From Bryobacterales bacterium (GTDB taxonomy: Bacteria; Acidobacteriota; Terriglobia; Bryobacterales; Bryobacteraceae): DNA of 34,800 bases. The position numbers were made by a program, and so were the translations under genes. This document shows positions 32,641 to 34,800 of this stretch, piece after piece. Location: NCBI GenBank assembly GCA_020847315.1, contig JADLCF010000389.1:1-34800 (forward strand), given 5' to 3'. The notes beneath the pieces were generated by a model. The model was given only the letters and a program-made list of their open reading frames with translations, made no database searches and had not been told where the DNA came from. The first letter of the stretch is position 1; each line of letters opens with the position of its first letter.

Positions 32641-33852
32641 ATGAGTTCTGAGGCAGATTTTGACTTCCACCCGGTCTTTCCGTATGAGCCGGACGAACAG
32701 ATTGTAGTTGGCGACATCAGTGAAGCAACTTCCGAATCCATCAGCGTCGAGGTGCTTGCCCACCTTCTGGATTTGGCGCCACTGCAGGTTCTGATCAAGG
32801 ACAAGAGCGGAAAGTATGTATATCTGAATAGGTCAATTCGGAAAGGGCTCAACGGCGCAGGCCGCGACCCCATTGGCATGAGCGATCAGGAGGCAACTCC
32901 TATCGCAGCGCAGGTGGCGGCCTGGAGGGAAGCTGAGGCTGCCTGTATGGCGACGGGCAGAATAAATGAGAACAACGTCGTTTGGACGGACCGGCAGAAG
33001 AAGAATCACGTCAATCAGGTCCTGAATGTTCCGTTAAGCAGCAAGGACGATGGCGTGGTTGGTGTTGCTGTAATCGCCACTGACATCACGTATCGGGCCG
33101 TGGTAAAAGCGTCTGAAGACTTACTCCAACTACTGCAGCACGATTGGGTGAAGAATCTCCTCAGCGGACTGATCAACCGCATCGACGAAAGTCTGAGAAC
33201 ACCCCAGGGGGCTACCCCTTCGGGGACCTTGGCGGGCTACTCTCTGGAGCAGCTCCGGCTAGTCTTTGAGTTCATGGAATCATATTTGGTCAGCCTACCT
33301 TCAATTCTGTCGGGCTACACGCCAGGAAACGGGGACAGGAGAGTAATAATGGATTTTGGCTCCGAGGTGATCGCATACATGCAGAAGCTCGCGCCACTGA
33401 TCCAGCTCGATGTTACTCTTCGGTTTGAACCTAATCAGACGTTCTTCCTGCGTGCCGATCAAAAATGCCTTCGGGTGATGTGCTACGAGCTCATGCGCAA
33501 TCACCAGAAGTATGGGGTGGGCGATGTGCTCACCGTCGCGATAAGCGAGATTGGGCATGAATATGTGAAAGTGGCATTTCAAAGCCCAGGAGAAAAGCAT
33601 CGGATTCCGACAGCGTACGCGCAGATCGGCACGAAGGGACTGCATATGCCAACCTACGATTCCGAGGGCAATGAGAAAGATCCTAAAGGCCTCGGAAGCG
33701 GGATGTACTTCTGTCACACCCTGGCGCTTGCCCATAATGATCTAAACGTAAGCGATCCTGAGCGGTATCGGGGTGTTGTGTACGGCGCTGAGTTCGATGA
33801 AGGGCTTTACGCAAACGTGTTCTGGTTTAGATTCCCAAAGGTGACCACATGA
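32641..33852 (+). CDS. Soluble PAS-domain histidine-kinase-like protein
   Basis: This 403-residue protein has no transmembrane segment. A PAS fold spans about residues 40-155 (DLAPLQVLIKDKSGKYVYLN, ending VVGVAVIATDITYR). The likely phosphoacceptor region is LLQHDWVKNLLSGL with H167 and the following D/K-N, recalling the H-D/R-x-K-N boxes of HisKA_2-type kinases. A C-terminal ATP-binding domain has the N-box ELMRNHQKYG (N287) and a GLGSGMYF glycine box (350-357). The usual DxG box is not evident (VKVAFQSPG), so catalysis may be altered. It overlaps the receiver gene by ATGA, supporting a cognate pair. Confidence 0.8.
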   Translation: MSSEADFDFHPVFPYEPDEQIVVGDISEATSESISVEVLAHLLDLAPLQVLIKDKSGKYVYLNRSIRKGLNGAGRDPIGMSDQEATPIAAQVAAWREAEAACMATGRINENNVVWTDRQKKNHVNQVLNVPLSSKDDGVVGVAVIATDITYRAVVKASEDLLQLLQHDWVKNLLSGLINRIDESLRTPQGATPSGTLAGYSLEQLRLVFEFMESYLVSLPSILSGYTPGNGDRRVIMDFGSEVIAYMQKLAPLIQLDVTLRFEPNQTFFLRADQKCLRVMCYELMRNHQKYGVGDVLTVAISEIGHEYVKVAFQSPGEKHRIPTAYAQIGTKGLHMPTYDSEGNEKDPKGLGSGMYFCHTLALAHNDLNVSDPERYRGVVYGAEFDEGLYANVFWFRFPKVTT

Positions 33853-34334
33853 GAGTACTCATAATTGATGATGAGAAGTTCGCTGCGGAGGGCCTTAAAA
33901 ACTTTTTGAGTGATCAAGGCATAGAGGCAGACGCAGTTGTTCGCCCGAGCTATATTGATGCCGCTAAAGATGCGTGTACCATACTCAGGGCGATACATAA
34001 TGAAGATACTGCATATGCGGCGCTGATTCTAGATATTCATTATCAAGATCATTTCATCGGCGGAATCAAGGTGTACGCAAAGTTACTGGCCGAGAACCTT
34101 CGCGGCAAGTTTCGCCATTTATTGATATGGACGAAATACTATCCGAGCGGGGGAGTGAAGTCGGACGAGTTTAAGGCTGTTGAGATTTTCCGAGAGTTGA
34201 GCTTTGCGCCACCACAGAATGTTCTGCCCAAAGGGACAGCATCCGATCAAAAAAGAATCGTGGAGAGGCTCTCGGAGCTTGCGAAGGAAGTTAACACGCC
34301 GGTAGGGACGTATGGTATGTGGCGGTTTCACTAG
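33849..34334 (+). CDS. Atypical receiver-domain protein without output domain
   Basis: This 161-residue protein begins LIIDDEKFAAEGLKNFLSDQG. The acidic pocket D7/D8 and phosphoacceptor D62 in LILDIHYQ are present, and the conserved Lys is probably in VLPKGT. The usual Thr/Ser position falls in LLIWTKYYPSG and the loop between D62 and this region is longer than in CheY, so the receiver is divergent. There is no DNA-binding or enzymatic domain. It overlaps the kinase stop by ATGA. The stop codon lies only about 15-20 bp from the IS200-type left end, so the C-terminus may have been altered by the insertion. Base composition is markedly A/T-richer than the flagellar genes. Confidence 0.82.
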   Translation: MRVLIIDDEKFAAEGLKNFLSDQGIEADAVVRPSYIDAAKDACTILRAIHNEDTAYAALILDIHYQDHFIGGIKVYAKLLAENLRGKFRHLLIWTKYYPSGGVKSDEFKAVEIFRELSFAPPQNVLPKGTASDQKRIVERLSELAKEVNTPVGTYGMWRFH

Positions 34335-34350
34335 CCAACCAGGGGAGGCC

Positions 34351-34367
34351 CCCCGGCTCTGCCGGGG
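34351..34367 (+). mobile_element. Left-end hairpin of an IS200/IS605-type element
   Basis: CCCCGGC-TCT-GCCGGGG is a perfect 7-bp stem with a 3-nt loop, about 85 bp before the TnpA-type start. Subterminal hairpins of this sort are the recognition sites of IS200/IS605 transposases. The left end of the element is therefore probably near 34340, but the exact cleavage site cannot be placed. Confidence 0.6.
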
Positions 34368-34452
34368 TGGCAGTAGAAGTTTGACATTTGAGGGAGTCCA
34401 TCGCCGAAACTCTGAATCGTGAGCCGCCAAGCACACGAAAGGAGAAACCGCG

Positions 34453-34800
34453 ATGGACGACTTTGAGAGTCTAAGTCACACGAAGTGGGAGTGCAAGTAC
34501 CACATCGTGTTCATTCCCAAGTATCGCAGGAAGGTGCTTTACGGACAGTTGAAGAAGCACCTTGGAGAGATCTTCCACAAACTGGCGATGCAAAAGGAAA
34601 GCCGAATCGAAGAAGGGCATTTGATGAGCGATCATGTGCACATGATGATCGCAATCCCACCGAAATATGCAGTGTCGCAGGTGGTGGGCTACATCAAGGG
34701 CAAGAGCGCGATTCAGCTGGCGCGAAGCTATGGGGAGCGGAAGCGGAACTTTGTCGGGCAGCATTTTTGGGCACGAGGATACTTCGTGTCCACGGTGGGG
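34453..34800 (+). CDS. tnpA: IS200/IS605 family TnpA-type transposase, cut by window edge
   Basis: An open frame from the ATG at 34453 (AAAGGAG 8 nt upstream) runs 116 residues to the right edge and is not in the ORF track because no stop is reached. KWECKYHIVFIPKYRRKVLY is the standard IS200 TnpA opening. The HUH metal motif H61-V-H63 lies in LMSDHVHMMIAIPP, and VVGYIKGKSAIQLAR and FWARGYFVSTVG follow in the expected order. The catalytic Tyr helix lies beyond the window. No tnpB is visible. Confidence 0.93.
   Translation, partial: MDDFESLSHTKWECKYHIVFIPKYRRKVLYGQLKKHLGEIFHKLAMQKESRIEEGHLMSDHVHMMIAIPPKYAVSQVVGYIKGKSAIQLARSYGERKRNFVGQHFWARGYFVSTVG

Noticed and set aside
1-34800. CRISPR array, rRNA or tRNA genes
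   Set aside because: No regularly spaced short repeats and no conserved RNA gene sequence were found on either strand by reading.

Overview
The window looks like a chromosomal segment from a GC-rich, flagellated Gram-negative bacterium. An Acidobacteriota member, perhaps near Bryobacterales/Solibacter, is the best guess from the mix of genes (POTRA protein, LolA-like protein, DUF4139 protein, Tat-exported sugar isomerase). That placement is an inference; no marker RNA gene is present.

Layout. (1) 1-8192, plus strand: a secreted parvulin-type prolyl isomerase, a strong hairpin, then a flagellar basal-body/export operon flgB-flgC-fliE-fliF-fliG-fliH-fliI-fliJ with mostly overlapping start and stop codons. 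A sigma-28-like promoter lies in the unusually long fliE-fliF gap. (2) 8113-13933, minus strand: an outer-membrane beta-barrel candidate, a stand-alone receiver protein, a four-POTRA protein without a barrel, and an M28 peptidase related to glutamate carboxypeptidase II. (3) 14251-21990, plus strand: a YjbQ protein, a secreted DUF4139 protein, a small membrane protein, a LolA-like protein, a multi-pass acetyltransferase-like protein, an OmpR-type regulator with Glu in place of the phosphoacceptor Asp, a STAS protein and a CoA-disulfide-reductase-like flavoprotein. (4) 22042-24557: an orphan NuoI-like ferredoxin, a convergent acetate kinase family gene, and a divergent DnaC/IstB-type ATPase. 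(5) 24558-29121, accessory region: two diverged copies of a roughly 0.54 kb repeat bracket a Tat-exported sugar phosphate isomerase, a small glycine-rich secreted protein and an HTH protein. The right ends of the repeats abut a gene remnant (copy A) and an IS1182-type transposase remnant (copy B). Copy B also carries a 111-bp MITE whose ends match the IS1182 remnant, and copy A supplies the empty site. (6) 29215-34334, plus strand: a compact six-gene operon of visibly lower GC encoding a sugar-type ABC importer (ATPase, permease, lipoprotein binding protein), a membrane-anchored coiled-coil protein, a soluble PAS histidine-kinase-like protein and a receiver protein without an output domain. 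(7) From about 34341 to the right edge: an IS200/IS605 element, truncated by the window.

How the parts work together. The flagellar genes supply the rod base, MS-ring, switch protein and export ATPase complex. Regions 2 and 3 are largely envelope functions. The operon in region 6 is the best candidate for an undescribed system: solute uptake genes translationally coupled to a cytoplasmic two-component pair through an unknown membrane protein, carried between mobile-element debris. No CRISPR array, tRNA or rRNA gene was seen.
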